Source: Columbia Basin potato purple top phytoplasma
Lineage (GTDB): Bacteria; Bacillota_I; Bacilli_A; Acholeplasmatales; Acholeplasmataceae
NCBI RefSeq assembly: GCF_028595955.1
Contig: NZ_JANHJP010000001.1
Span: 1 to 64,000 of the forward strand
Length of the DNA stretch: 64,000 nucleotides
Reading direction: 5' to 3'
Under the pieces are notes generated by a model that was not told the origin of the DNA, made no database searches, and saw nothing but the letters and a program-made list of their open reading frames with translations. Made by a program: the position numbers and the translations under genes. This document shows, piece by piece, positions 45,758 through 55,168 of this stretch. Each line of letters starts with the position of its first letter. The stretch's first letter is position 1.

Positions 45758-47101
45758 TTATTTTACAGATTCTAAATATTTTAACCCTACTAAGTTTAAT
45801 AAATGCCATGGTTTGCTAAAATATGGATGAAAAGAAAAGTCTTTGAAAGCTAAAGCATCTACAGTAGTTTGTTGTTCTATAAACACACTTAAAGTATTTA
45901 TTTTTTCAGTTAAATCAGTATTAGATAAGATTTGCCCTCCTAAAATAATACCTGTTTCTTTTTCAAACACAATTTTTAATAATACAGAATCATATTCAGG
46001 CATAAATTCAGGTCTGTTAGCATCTTTTATGGTAATTGAATCATAATTAATGTTTAATAGTTTTGCAGCGTGTTCATTTAAACCTGTAGAAGAAATACTT
46101 AAATCATTAATTTGAATACAACTTGTTCCTTGAGTTCCTAAATATTTGCAAATATTTTTTTTAATGTTTAATCCTACGATAGTACCAGTTCTTATAGCGT
46201 TAGTAGCTAAAGGCATATACATATTTTTTTTATTTAATGGATTATAAATAATATTTATATTATCTCCGCAACCATACACATCAGGATGAGAAGTTTGTAA
46301 ATATTCATTAACTTTTAAAGCGTTATTAGAATCTAATTCTAAAATATCTTTTGCTAAATCTGTGTAAGGTCTAAAACTAATACATGCGATAACCATTTCT
46401 GTTTCATAACTGTTTTTATCAGTTATAACATGAGTAACTAAATCGTTTTGAGTTTTAAATTCAACTACTTTTTGACTTAAAGCTAAATTAACATTATGTT
46501 GTTGTAAACTATCTTCAGCTATTGAAGTAAATTCTTTATCTAGATATTTAGGCATTATTCTATCTTCTATATCTATTAAAGTTACTTCTTTTTTTTGTTT
46601 TGAAAAAGCTTCGGCTAATTCTACTCCTATGTAACCAGCACCTATGATTGTTATTTTATTAACATTTTTTCCGTAATCTATAATATTATTAGCATGTTCT
46701 AAATTTTTAGATAAAAAAACATTTTTAGATTGAATTCCTTTTATTTTAGGTATAACCGGCCAAGAACCTGTAGACAAAATCAATTTATCGAAATGATCAA
46801 TAAATTCTTTACCAGTTTTTAAATCTTTTGCTAAAATATTTTTTTTCTCTAAATCGATTTTAATGACTTCATGTTTTAATTTTACATCAGCACCTAAATT
46901 TGATAATTCTTCAGCGCTAGAATAAAATAAACCTTTTCTATCTTTTACTACTCCGCCAATATATAAGGCTATTCCGCAAGATAAAAAAGAAACATTGTCA
47001 TTTTTTTCATAAATACTTATTTCAATATCTTTATTTTGTTTTAATATTGTTCTAACCGCAGCTGTTCCTGAATGATTACAACCAATAACAATTACTTTCA
47101 T
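45758..47101 (-). CDS. nox: NADH oxidase / CoA-disulfide reductase family flavoenzyme
   Basis: A 447-residue FAD- and NAD(P)H-dependent pyridine nucleotide-disulfide oxidoreductase. The N-terminal FAD site is VIVIGCNHSGTAAV. The redox-active Cys42 lies in SFLSCGIALYIGG, exactly where NADH oxidases and peroxidases carry it. The NADH site is ITIIGAGYIGVELAEAF (~150), and the second FAD motif is VYGCGDNI. The C-terminal region contains GTQGTSCIQINDLSISSTG, closer to water-forming NADH oxidase than to CoA-disulfide reductase, though the two are hard to separate by eye. It would recycle NADH from pyruvate dehydrogenase and remove oxygen. It is monocistronic. Confidence 0.85.
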   Translation of the reverse strand: MKVIVIGCNHSGTAAVRTILKQNKDIEISIYEKNDNVSFLSCGIALYIGGVVKDRKGLFYSSAEELSNLGADVKLKHEVIKIDLEKKNILAKDLKTGKEFIDHFDKLILSTGSWPVIPKIKGIQSKNVFLSKNLEHANNIIDYGKNVNKITIIGAGYIGVELAEAFSKQKKEVTLIDIEDRIMPKYLDKEFTSIAEDSLQQHNVNLALSQKVVEFKTQNDLVTHVITDKNSYETEMVIACISFRPYTDLAKDILELDSNNALKVNEYLQTSHPDVYGCGDNINIIYNPLNKKNMYMPLATNAIRTGTIVGLNIKKNICKYLGTQGTSCIQINDLSISSTGLNEHAAKLLNINYDSITIKDANRPEFMPEYDSVLLKIVFEKETGIILGGQILSNTDLTEKINTLSVFIEQQTTVDALAFKDFSFHPYFSKPWHLLNLVGLKYLESVK

Positions 47102-47245
47102 TAATATATTTTATTTAACCTCATTCCAAATAATTTTGAATTTTATTGTGAAATAAAATTCAAAATATTTCAAAAAATATTATTCACTATAATTATAACT
47201 TAATTTAAATAATATTACAAATTTGTTTATTTTTAAATAAAAAAA

Positions 47246-50200
47246 TTATTCTAAAGGTAATTTTTCTACTAATTTAAGTTCTTCTATTATTTTTTTGGAA
47301 ATAGTTTTATTTAATTTAACTCTTTTAAAAAAATCTAATTGTGTAAATAATTTATTTTTTCTTTCATTAACTATATTGGTAGCAGCTTTTTCTCCTAATC
47401 CATCTATTGCAATAAAAGGCATTATTAAAGAATTATTATCATACATCACAAATTCAAAAGCTTCTGATTTATTTAAATCAATTGGTAAAAATTTAAAACC
47501 TCTTTTGATCATTTCCGAAGCAATATTTAAAGTATTCAACATATTTTGTTCTTTTGCAGTATTTTTTTCTTTTTTATTTGCATTTATTAAATATTGAATT
47601 TTTTCATCAATTTTATAAGGTGTTTGTAACATTACATCATAATCAAATTGCTCTAGTCTTGTTGAAAATACACCACTATAAAATAAAAGAGGATGATAGA
47701 CTTTGAACCATGCAATTCTTAAAGCCATTAAAACATAAGCAGTAGAGTGTGCTTTCGGGAAAAGATATTTTATTTTGGTTAAAGAGTCAAAATACCAATC
47801 AGGAATGTTTGTGCTTTGTTTTAGTGTATTTATAATTTCTTTCCATTTTTTAGGCTCAGAATGTTGTTGTCCTTTACGTACTAATTCCATAATTTCGAAA
47901 GCTTTTAAAGGATCTACATTTTGTTGAATTAAGTATAGCATAATATCATCGCGACAACCAATAATTTCATTAAAAGAAATATTCATTTTACTATTTTTTA
48001 AATAATAAAAATCTCCTTCTTTATTTAAAATATCTTTAGCATTTTGATTCCAAACATCAGTTCCATGAGATAAACCAGATACTTTTACTAAAGTTCCGAA
48101 ATTAAATTTTTGTTTTTCTTTTATATAAATATCTTTTAACATTTTTTTTACAAAATCTGTACCAAATTCTGGGATAGCAATTGTTGTAATAGGTGTTTTG
48201 TTATCTTTTGTTAATAATTCGTTGGAAAAAAGTTTATAAATTTTAGGATCATCTACCGGAATATTTTGATAAGAATCAAAAGAAAATTTATTTTGATTTT
48301 TTTTTACATAATCCATAAAAAATTTAATTAAGATAGGATCATCATGTCCTAAAATATCCATTTTAAATAAATTATGTTCAAAAGAATGATAATCAAAATG
48401 AGTAGTTTTCCAATTAGATTCTATATCATTTGCCGGAAATTGAATTGGGGTAACTTCATAGATAGAAATATCTCGTGGCACAACAATAATACCGCCAGGA
48501 TGTTGACCTGTAGAACGTTTAACTCCTTCGATTATGTTAGCTCTTCTATAAATTTCCCAATTTCTTGTTTGATTTTCTAAATTTTTGTCTTTAATAAAAC
48601 CTTTTACATAGCCAAAAGCAGTTTGTTTAGCTACTGTTTGGATCGTTCCTGCTCTAAATGCACAATTTTCTCCTAATAACTCTTTCATATAATCGTGTGC
48701 TTTTGATTGATAATCACCTGCAAAATTTAAATCTATATCAGGTGTTTTATTACCTTCAAACCCTAAAAAGGTTTCGAAAGGAATATTTTGTCCATCTTTT
48801 GAAAAGTTATTGGAACAAAAAGGACATTTTATATCTGGCAAATCATAACCTGATAAAATATTTGTTTCAAAATTTGAATAATTATTTAAATCTGATTTTT
48901 CATATTGCATTATATATTCTTTGTATGTCTGTGTTTCTTTTTGTTCTTGAGTCATTTGTGGAAAAACAGTGTATTGACATTGTTTACAAAGATAATGAGG
49001 TTTTAAAGGATTTACTTCTGTTATTCCTAATAGAGTTGCTACAAAAGAAGAACCTATAGACCCACGTGAACCTACTGGATAACCCTTTTCTATTGAATTT
49101 TTGGCTAACAAATGAGCTAAGTAATATATAGGAGAAATACTATTGTTATTATTTGTATCTTTCTCATCCCCGATAATACTTTTCAATTCTTTTTTTATTC
49201 TTTCATCTACTAAAGGATGTAGTTTAATTCCATATAATTTTTGTAATTTATTTTTAATTAATGTTTGTAATTCTTTTTTAATACTTGGGATTTTTAAGTT
49301 TATAGCGAAATTGTCATCTTTTAACGAAAATAATTGTTTAGGAAAAATTTGAATTTTATCAATTTTATCATTTAAGATATGAGTATTGTTAATAACTAAA
49401 TCTTCTTTAAGTTTTTGATCTTTTATAAAATCAAAAGCATTTAACATTTCTTGAGTAGTTAAAAAATGATTATCTGGTAAATTATTGGTTTTATATTTCG
49501 ATAATTTATGCAAACCCCCACCAATTAATTTAGCATTAATATAAATTTCTCTATAAATTTTATCGTAAGGATTTAAATAATGAACATCTCCAGTAGCAAT
49601 AATTATTTTATTTTGTTTTTGAGCTTCTTCAATAATTTTTAAAATTATTTCTTGAATAATACTTTTATCTTTAGATGAATCGTCACCTGTTAAATCATAA
49701 ATAATATGTTTATAACTTTCTATAGGTTGAACTTCTATATAATCATAAAAAGAAATTGCTTCACTTAATTCTTTATCATTTTTATTTAAAGCAGCTTCAA
49801 AAACATTACCTTCATAACAACCGCTTCCTATTAACAATCCTGTTCTATATTTCTCTAAATTAGATTTTAATATTTTAGGTTGTTTATAAAAATCTTTAGT
49901 TAAAGAATCACTTATTAAATGAAATAAATTTTTATATCCTATTTGATTTTGAACCAAAATATTAATATGATAAGATCTTTCAAATTTTATATCTAAACTA
50001 CCTTTTAAATCATAAAAATATAAAATATTTTGTTCTTCTAATTTTTTAAACATTTCTAATAAAACAAGCGCCGTTATATGAGAATCAAATAAAGCTCTGT
50101 GATGTTGACTCTCTAAATCACTTTTCACCTTAAAATATTTAGCTACTCTTTTCAAAGAAAAAAATTTTAAATTTTGATCAAAATATTTTTGGCTCAAATA

Positions 50201-51802
50201 TAAAGTATCTATAAAAGGTTGATCTTCGAAAGGTATTTTTAATTGTTTAGCTTTTTCTTTTAAAAAACCGATATCAAAAGAATAATTATGTGCAACCAAA
50301 ACATAACCTTTAATAAACTTGAAAAATTTGGTTAAAATTTCTTTAATTTTAGGTTTATTAATTAAATCTTCATCTTTAATTCCTGTAAGTTCTGTAATAT
50401 TTTTATTTAATTTAATTTCTGGATCAATTAATTCATCAAAAATTTGATCTGTTATTTTACCATTTTCTATTTTGATAGCTGATATTTCAATAATTTTATC
50501 TCTATGTTTAGAAAAACCTGTAGTTTCGATATCTAAAACAATATAATTATGTTTTTTCAAAAGAAAATTAGCAAAAATAGGATTTTGTTCTTGATTGGTA
50601 ATAAAAATAGGTTTTTCTTCGATAAAATTGGATTCTAATCCTAAAATAGGTTTAATATTTTTGCCATGAGAATATTTATTAATGTCAGGATAAGCATAAA
50701 GCCCATTATGATCTGTAAATGCAATTGCTTTATGTCCCCATCGTTCTGCTGTTTCAATATAATCTTTAACACTATTTGTCGCATCTAAATTAGACATTTT
50801 TGTATGTATATGGAATTCAATTCTTTTTTTTCCTGGATAATCATCTATTCTTTTTAAATATAAAGGAGTATGATCTAAAACTTTATATTCATCTATATCA
50901 AAATAAAAATTGTCTTTTTTATAAGTATCTTTCACAAAAGAAGTTAAAATTTCAATTAAAATTCCTTCTTGAAAATCTTTTTCTATTTGTTTATATTTTT
51001 CTGTTTTAGGATTGAAAAATTTTTTCAAAAATATAGAATCTGTTTTCGTATCAGGCTCTATTAAATAAAAAGAAAATAAAATTTGTTTATTTTTAGTTTC
51101 TTTTTTAGATATTTGTTGAACATAACCTTTTATCCAAAATTTCTTTTTTTTACTTATTAATTCAGAAGCTTCTTGATAAGTCAAAGGAATATCTTTAAAA
51201 TTTAAAAAAAATTTATCATTATATATTTTTTGTGTTATTTGTAGTAAATTTATTTTTTGCAAATTTAAATCTAAATCAGAATTATATTCTTTTTTTAATA
51301 ATTTATCTAATTTTTGAATTGTATTTTTTATTTTTTCTTCATTATATTGTGGACTATTTTCATTAAATTGAATTTTTATTTGACATATTTTATTTTGGAA
51401 ATCAATTTCTTGAATTTCTATAACTCTAATATAACTATTAGATAAAATATAAAAATCTTCTGTTTCATTTTTTTTATTAATAATTTTGTTCAAAAGATAT
51501 TTAAATATTTCGGACCATATTTTTTCATCTTTTATATTTTTTAAATTTATAAATGAAAATTTAATGCTAATCTGAAAATTTTGAATAAAACTTTTTACTT
51601 CGTTATATAAAAAAGTTTTAATTTCTTGTTTGAATATTTCTGAAGAACAAATGTTTAATAAATTTTGTTCTCCTGAGATTTCTAAAATCCATTTATTATT
51701 TTTTTTTTCAACAAGTGTTTTATTAAGTTTGTAAGTAGTTTTGTTTTTCTCATTAAATCTTTGCATAAAAGAATTAAAATTATTGTTAATATTTAGATTC
51801 AT
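47246..51802 (-). CDS. polC: DNA polymerase III alpha subunit, PolC type
   Basis: PolC is the replicative polymerase of low-GC Gram-positives and mollicutes. This 1518-residue protein has the full architecture. An N-terminal region and OB fold cover ~1-320. The PHP domain starts with RIEFHIHTKMSNLDAT (~330). The DEDDh proofreading exonuclease has VLDIETTGFSKHRDKIIE (~420), HNYSFDIGFL and HHRALFDSHITALVL, and is inserted in PHP. Four cysteines (CKQC and CPFC) lie just before the catalytic PDIDLNFAGDY (~1020), and the C-terminal fingers follow. It starts at the ATG 51802. tRNA-Leu lies upstream. No obvious truncation. Confidence 0.96.
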   Translation of the reverse strand: MNLNINNNFNSFMQRFNEKNKTTYKLNKTLVEKKNNKWILEISGEQNLLNICSSEIFKQEIKTFLYNEVKSFIQNFQISIKFSFINLKNIKDEKIWSEIFKYLLNKIINKKNETEDFYILSNSYIRVIEIQEIDFQNKICQIKIQFNENSPQYNEEKIKNTIQKLDKLLKKEYNSDLDLNLQKINLLQITQKIYNDKFFLNFKDIPLTYQEASELISKKKKFWIKGYVQQISKKETKNKQILFSFYLIEPDTKTDSIFLKKFFNPKTEKYKQIEKDFQEGILIEILTSFVKDTYKKDNFYFDIDEYKVLDHTPLYLKRIDDYPGKKRIEFHIHTKMSNLDATNSVKDYIETAERWGHKAIAFTDHNGLYAYPDINKYSHGKNIKPILGLESNFIEEKPIFITNQEQNPIFANFLLKKHNYIVLDIETTGFSKHRDKIIEISAIKIENGKITDQIFDELIDPEIKLNKNITELTGIKDEDLINKPKIKEILTKFFKFIKGYVLVAHNYSFDIGFLKEKAKQLKIPFEDQPFIDTLYLSQKYFDQNLKFFSLKRVAKYFKVKSDLESQHHRALFDSHITALVLLEMFKKLEEQNILYFYDLKGSLDIKFERSYHINILVQNQIGYKNLFHLISDSLTKDFYKQPKILKSNLEKYRTGLLIGSGCYEGNVFEAALNKNDKELSEAISFYDYIEVQPIESYKHIIYDLTGDDSSKDKSIIQEIILKIIEEAQKQNKIIIATGDVHYLNPYDKIYREIYINAKLIGGGLHKLSKYKTNNLPDNHFLTTQEMLNAFDFIKDQKLKEDLVINNTHILNDKIDKIQIFPKQLFSLKDDNFAINLKIPSIKKELQTLIKNKLQKLYGIKLHPLVDERIKKELKSIIGDEKDTNNNNSISPIYYLAHLLAKNSIEKGYPVGSRGSIGSSFVATLLGITEVNPLKPHYLCKQCQYTVFPQMTQEQKETQTYKEYIMQYEKSDLNNYSNFETNILSGYDLPDIKCPFCSNNFSKDGQNIPFETFLGFEGNKTPDIDLNFAGDYQSKAHDYMKELLGENCAFRAGTIQTVAKQTAFGYVKGFIKDKNLENQTRNWEIYRRANIIEGVKRSTGQHPGGIIVVPRDISIYEVTPIQFPANDIESNWKTTHFDYHSFEHNLFKMDILGHDDPILIKFFMDYVKKNQNKFSFDSYQNIPVDDPKIYKLFSNELLTKDNKTPITTIAIPEFGTDFVKKMLKDIYIKEKQKFNFGTLVKVSGLSHGTDVWNQNAKDILNKEGDFYYLKNSKMNISFNEIIGCRDDIMLYLIQQNVDPLKAFEIMELVRKGQQHSEPKKWKEIINTLKQSTNIPDWYFDSLTKIKYLFPKAHSTAYVLMALRIAWFKVYHPLLFYSGVFSTRLEQFDYDVMLQTPYKIDEKIQYLINANKKEKNTAKEQNMLNTLNIASEMIKRGFKFLPIDLNKSEAFEFVMYDNNSLIMPFIAIDGLGEKAATNIVNERKNKLFTQLDFFKRVKLNKTISKKIIEELKLVEKLPLE

Positions 51803-51975
51803 TATTTATTTACTCTTATAACTATTATTTTTTAAAATTTATTATTATTTCGCTAATAATTATTTTATATGTAAGAAAGTAATTTATAGTATAAAAAAAT
51901 AAACACATGAATTTGTTCATGTGATTATTTTTCTTATATTATTTGATATTAGCTTTATTTATAAAAAAATTTATT

Positions 51976-52062
51976 TGGTACTGATGGTCGGACTCGAACC
52001 GACATGAGTTTAAGCTCGTTTGATTTTGAGTCAAATGCGTATACCAATTTCGCCACACCAGC
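51976..52062 (-). tRNA. tRNA-Leu (anticodon CAA)
   Basis: Read on the minus strand, this 87-base cloverleaf starts GCTGGTG and ends CATCAGT-A-CCA. The acceptor stem pairs fully, with G-U at position 1-72. The anticodon stem TTTGA/TCAAA holds loop CTCAAAA, giving anticodon CAA, which reads UUG. The long variable arm is class II, as in Leu tRNAs, and the T stem GTCGG/CCGAC holds TTCGAGT. CCA is encoded in the DNA. Confidence 0.95.
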
Positions 52063-52636
52063 CTAACAACAAATTTATTTATTACAAGGATAAAATCCCA
52101 AAACGAAATAAATAAAATGTTTCTATACTGTATTATTTTAACATAATATTTTATAATAATATTTATTATATATTTATGCTTTTAAAACATAAATAAATTA
52201 AATATTGTAAATGTTGTTAATTGTGAAAATCCTAGATTCAAATAAGTTATAATTATTAAGTAAGTTTGTAATATTATAAAATTTATAAATTATTTTGATT
52301 ATGAATTATTTTAAATGTTTAGATAAATTTTTATAATATGGCATAAATAGTTATTTATATATTTTTTTTAATTTTTTAATTGTAGAATTGATATATGTTT
52401 TATATAATTTTGAGTATTTTTGATTTAATTTTTTTTATTATGTTTATAATTGAAATATGTTTTGCATAAAACAATGCAAAAACGAAATACGAATGTACAT
52501 TAAAATAAAAAATATGTGTATTTATTTATGCATTTATATTTTATGTATAGTAATATAATATTGTAATTTTGATTATTATAAAAAATATTGTAATTTTAAT
52601 TATTATAAAAAAATTAGTAAAAAGGGCTTTTTGTTT
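52063..52636. other. Non-coding region upstream of the pdh operon
   Basis: No credible ORF is seen. This divergent gap must hold the promoters of the tRNA-Leu gene (minus) and of pdhA (plus). The most structured part is a 27-base direct repeat just before pdhA. Several TATAAT-like strings occur, but in DNA this AT-rich none can be singled out. Confidence 0.5.
52559..52612 (+). repeat. 27-bp tandem direct repeat upstream of pdhA
   Basis: Units 52559-52585 and 52586-52612 differ at one base (GATT versus AATT in the middle). The second unit ends about 10 bases before the pdhA ribosome-binding site. It could be an operator or the product of slippage. Confidence 0.8.
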
Positions 52637-53737
52637 ATGGAAGAAATATTTGAATTATATAATCCTTTAAAAAAAGAAAAACTGCAAATTTTAGATGTAG
52701 AAGGTAAAGTAATTAATCCAGATTTAGAACCTAAAATATCTAAAGATGAATTAATGAAAATGTATAAAACAATGGTTTTATGCAGAATTTCTGATTTAAA
52801 AGCTGTTCAATATCAACGTCAAGGTAGAATGTTATCTTATGTTATTAATCGAGGTCATGAAGCTTCACAAGTAGGAACTGCTTCTGCTTTACAAAATCAA
52901 GATTGGATTTCGCCTTATTTTAGGGATATAGGTTTATATTTGTATCGTGGTATTTCATTGGAAAATATATATCTTTATTGGTTTGGTAATGAAAAAGGTT
53001 CTAAAATGGATCCTAATAAACGTATTTTACCTGTTAATATTATAATAGGTTCTAGTGTTACTATGGGATCAGGTTTAGCTTTAGCAAGTAAAATACAAAA
53101 TAAAGATGAAGTCACTTTAGCTACGATAGGCGATGGTGGTACTGCTCATGATGAATTTTATGCAGGTTTAAATTTTGCTTCTGTTTTTAAAGCTCCTTTA
53201 GTAGTTGTTATCCAAAATAATCAATATGCTATTTCTACTCCTAGACAAATCGCTTCTAATTCTGAAACTTTAGCTCAAAAATGTTATGCTTTCGGAATTC
53301 CAGGCATGTTAGTTGATGGTAACGATGTTTTAGCGGTTCATACAGCTGTTAAATATTTTACTGAAAGATCACGACAAAAAAAAGGTCCTGGTTTGTTAGA
53401 AATTGTAACTTATCGTATGGGCGCTCATACAACTAATGATAATACAACTTTATATCGTTCGAAAGAAGAAGAGGATGAATGGCAATTAAAAGATCCTATC
53501 GTTCGTTTTCAAAAATATTTATTAAATAAACAAATTTTAACACAAGATATAATAGAACAAATAGACAAGGAAACAGAAGAATATGTTTCTCAAGTTCATA
53601 AAAATATTATGTCCTATGGTACTAAAGTAGAACCTATTGAAATTTTTGAGCATATTTATAGTGAAATGACTCCTGAATTAAAAAAACAATATTCCGAATA
53701 TGAAGAATTTTTAAAAATAAAAAATCAAAAAAAATAA
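52637..53737 (+). CDS. pdhA: Pyruvate dehydrogenase E1 alpha subunit
   Basis: E1 alpha, with E1 beta, decarboxylates pyruvate using thiamine diphosphate. The cofactor motif runs from IGDGGTAHDEFYAGLNFA to the NN of VIQNNQYAIST (~170-205). ISPYFRDIGLYLYRG and the regulatory-loop region RMGAHTTNDNTTLYR are also family-typical. Length is 366 residues from the ATG at 52637. A TTG at 52631 would add two residues but leaves only about 4 bases after the AAAGGG site. It is the first gene of pdhA-pdhB-lipoyl-E2-lpd, all on the plus strand. Confidence 0.95.
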   Translation: MEEIFELYNPLKKEKLQILDVEGKVINPDLEPKISKDELMKMYKTMVLCRISDLKAVQYQRQGRMLSYVINRGHEASQVGTASALQNQDWISPYFRDIGLYLYRGISLENIYLYWFGNEKGSKMDPNKRILPVNIIIGSSVTMGSGLALASKIQNKDEVTLATIGDGGTAHDEFYAGLNFASVFKAPLVVVIQNNQYAISTPRQIASNSETLAQKCYAFGIPGMLVDGNDVLAVHTAVKYFTERSRQKKGPGLLEIVTYRMGAHTTNDNTTLYRSKEEEDEWQLKDPIVRFQKYLLNKQILTQDIIEQIDKETEEYVSQVHKNIMSYGTKVEPIEIFEHIYSEMTPELKKQYSEYEEFLKIKNQKK

Positions 53738-53771
53738 TAAATATTTATTTTCGAAATAAATATTTATTATT
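53733..53771 (+). promoter_or_regulatory. Perfect 18-bp stem hairpin between pdhA and pdhB
   Basis: Arms 53733-53750 and 53754-53771 pair perfectly around the loop TCG. The left arm includes the pdhA stop codon. There is no T tract, so it looks more like an mRNA processing, stability or attenuation element than a full terminator. About 110 bases separate it from pdhB, which has its own AAAAGGAAAG site. Confidence 0.6.
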
Positions 53772-53883
53772 ATATGTTTTTATAATTTTTTTTATTGCAT
53801 AATAAAAAAAGTGATTTTAATCATATAATTATTCATCTAAATTTATGGATAAATAATATAAAAAGGAAAGTCAATAAATAATA

Positions 53884-54870
53884 ATGTCAAATAAAGTTTT
53901 AATGAATTTATTACAATCTATTAATCATACTTTAGATATTCAATTAGCAAAAAATCCAAAAATAGTTTTATTCGGTCAGGATATTGGTAAATTAGGCGGA
54001 GTTTTTCGAGTAACAGCCGGTTTACAAGATAAATATGGAAAAGAACGTGTTTTCGATAGTCCAATAACAGAATCTGGTATTGTAGGAAATGCTATAGGAA
54101 TGTCTATTAATGGATTAATTCCGATTGCAGAAATTCAATTTGATGGTTTTGTTTACGTAGGTTTACAAGATCTAATTTCTCATGCAGCTAGAATGAGAAA
54201 CCGTTCTAGAAATAGTTTTACATGTCCTATGGTATTAAAATTTCCTGTAGGAGGAGGAGTAAAAGCTTTAGAACACCATTCAGAATCTTTAGAAGTTATT
54301 TTAGGTTCGATTCCAGGTTTAAAAGTAGTTGTTCCTTCTAATCCTTATGATGCTAAAGGACTTTTAATCGCGGCTATCAATAGCCCGGATCCTGTTATTT
54401 ATATGGAGCCAAAACTTTTATATCGTGGTAAAAAAGAAGAAGTACCTTTAGAAGAATACGAAGTGGAAATAGGAAAAGCTAAAGTAGTTAAAGAAGGCAA
54501 TGATATTACTCTAGTTGCTTGGAGCTCTGCTGTTCCAATTTCTAAATTAGCTATAGATGAATTAGATAAAGAAGGTATTTCTATAGAATTAATAGATTTA
54601 AGAACTATTAATCCAATAGATAAAGAAACAATTTTAACTTCTGTTAAAAAAACAGGTAGATTATTAGTAGTTCATGAAGCTACTCAAACTTATGGCCCAG
54701 CTGGAGAAATAATAACTTTAGTTAATGAACATATTTTTGATTCTTTAAAATCAGCTCCTCAAAGAGTTACAGGTTTTGATATTATTATGCCTTTAGCTAG
54801 AGGAGAATATCATCAAAATTTAAATCCTGATAAAATTATTTACAAAATTAAAAAAATATTCAATAAATAA
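53884..54870 (+). CDS. pdhB: Pyruvate dehydrogenase E1 beta subunit
   Basis: E1 beta completes the thiamine diphosphate site and passes acetyl groups to lipoate. Typical stretches are VLFGQDIGKLGGVFRVT, RVFDSPITESGIVGNAIG, PVGGGVKALEHHSESLE and the C-terminal transketolase domain with VVHEATQTYGPAGEI. Length (328 residues) is normal. It is followed by the free lipoyl protein after 30 bases, with a ribosome-binding site in the gap. Confidence 0.96.
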   Translation: MSNKVLMNLLQSINHTLDIQLAKNPKIVLFGQDIGKLGGVFRVTAGLQDKYGKERVFDSPITESGIVGNAIGMSINGLIPIAEIQFDGFVYVGLQDLISHAARMRNRSRNSFTCPMVLKFPVGGGVKALEHHSESLEVILGSIPGLKVVVPSNPYDAKGLLIAAINSPDPVIYMEPKLLYRGKKEEVPLEEYEVEIGKAKVVKEGNDITLVAWSSAVPISKLAIDELDKEGISIELIDLRTINPIDKETILTSVKKTGRLLVVHEATQTYGPAGEIITLVNEHIFDSLKSAPQRVTGFDIIMPLARGEYHQNLNPDKIIYKIKKIFNK

Positions 54871-54900
54871 AAAAAATACTAGGAAAGGTGATTATTTATA

Positions 54901-55131
54901 ATGTTTGAATTACGTTTTTCAGATATAGGAGAGGGAATTACGGAAGGAAAAATTATTAAATTTTTGTGCAAAGTAGGAGATCAAGTTAAAGAAGGACAAG
55001 ATTTATTAGAAGTTGAAACTGATAAAGTTTCTGTTTTTATTCCTTCTGTTGCTACAGGTAAGATTAAAGAAATTTTTTTCAAAGAAGGCGATGATATCGA
55101 AGTTGGAGATTTATTATTAACAATCGAATAA
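54901..55131 (+). CDS. Free-standing lipoyl-domain protein of the PDH complex
   Basis: A 76-residue protein consisting of exactly one biotinyl/lipoyl domain. It starts FELRFSDIGEGITEGKI and carries the lipoylation site as VETDKVSVFIP (Lys43), followed by GKIKEIFFKEGDDIEVGDLL. This is normally the N-terminal domain of E2. A TAA stop ends it and a separate gene encodes the E2 core 37 bases on. Its own AGGAAAGG site lies about 12 bases upstream. It should act as a mobile carrier of acetyl groups between E1 and E2 and of electrons to E3. No subunit-binding domain follows, so how it is held in the complex is unclear. Confidence 0.9.
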   Translation: MFELRFSDIGEGITEGKIIKFLCKVGDQVKEGQDLLEVETDKVSVFIPSVATGKIKEIFFKEGDDIEVGDLLLTIE

Positions 55132-55168
55132 TTTTTCGGTAATTTAGAAAAAGGAAAAGTTATAATAT

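Noticed and set aside
48658-49059. 133-residue plus-strand ORF antisense to polC
   Set aside because: It lies wholly inside the well-conserved polC gene, has no ribosome-binding site and a Leu/Phe/Asn-rich make-up that is just the shadow of the real frame.
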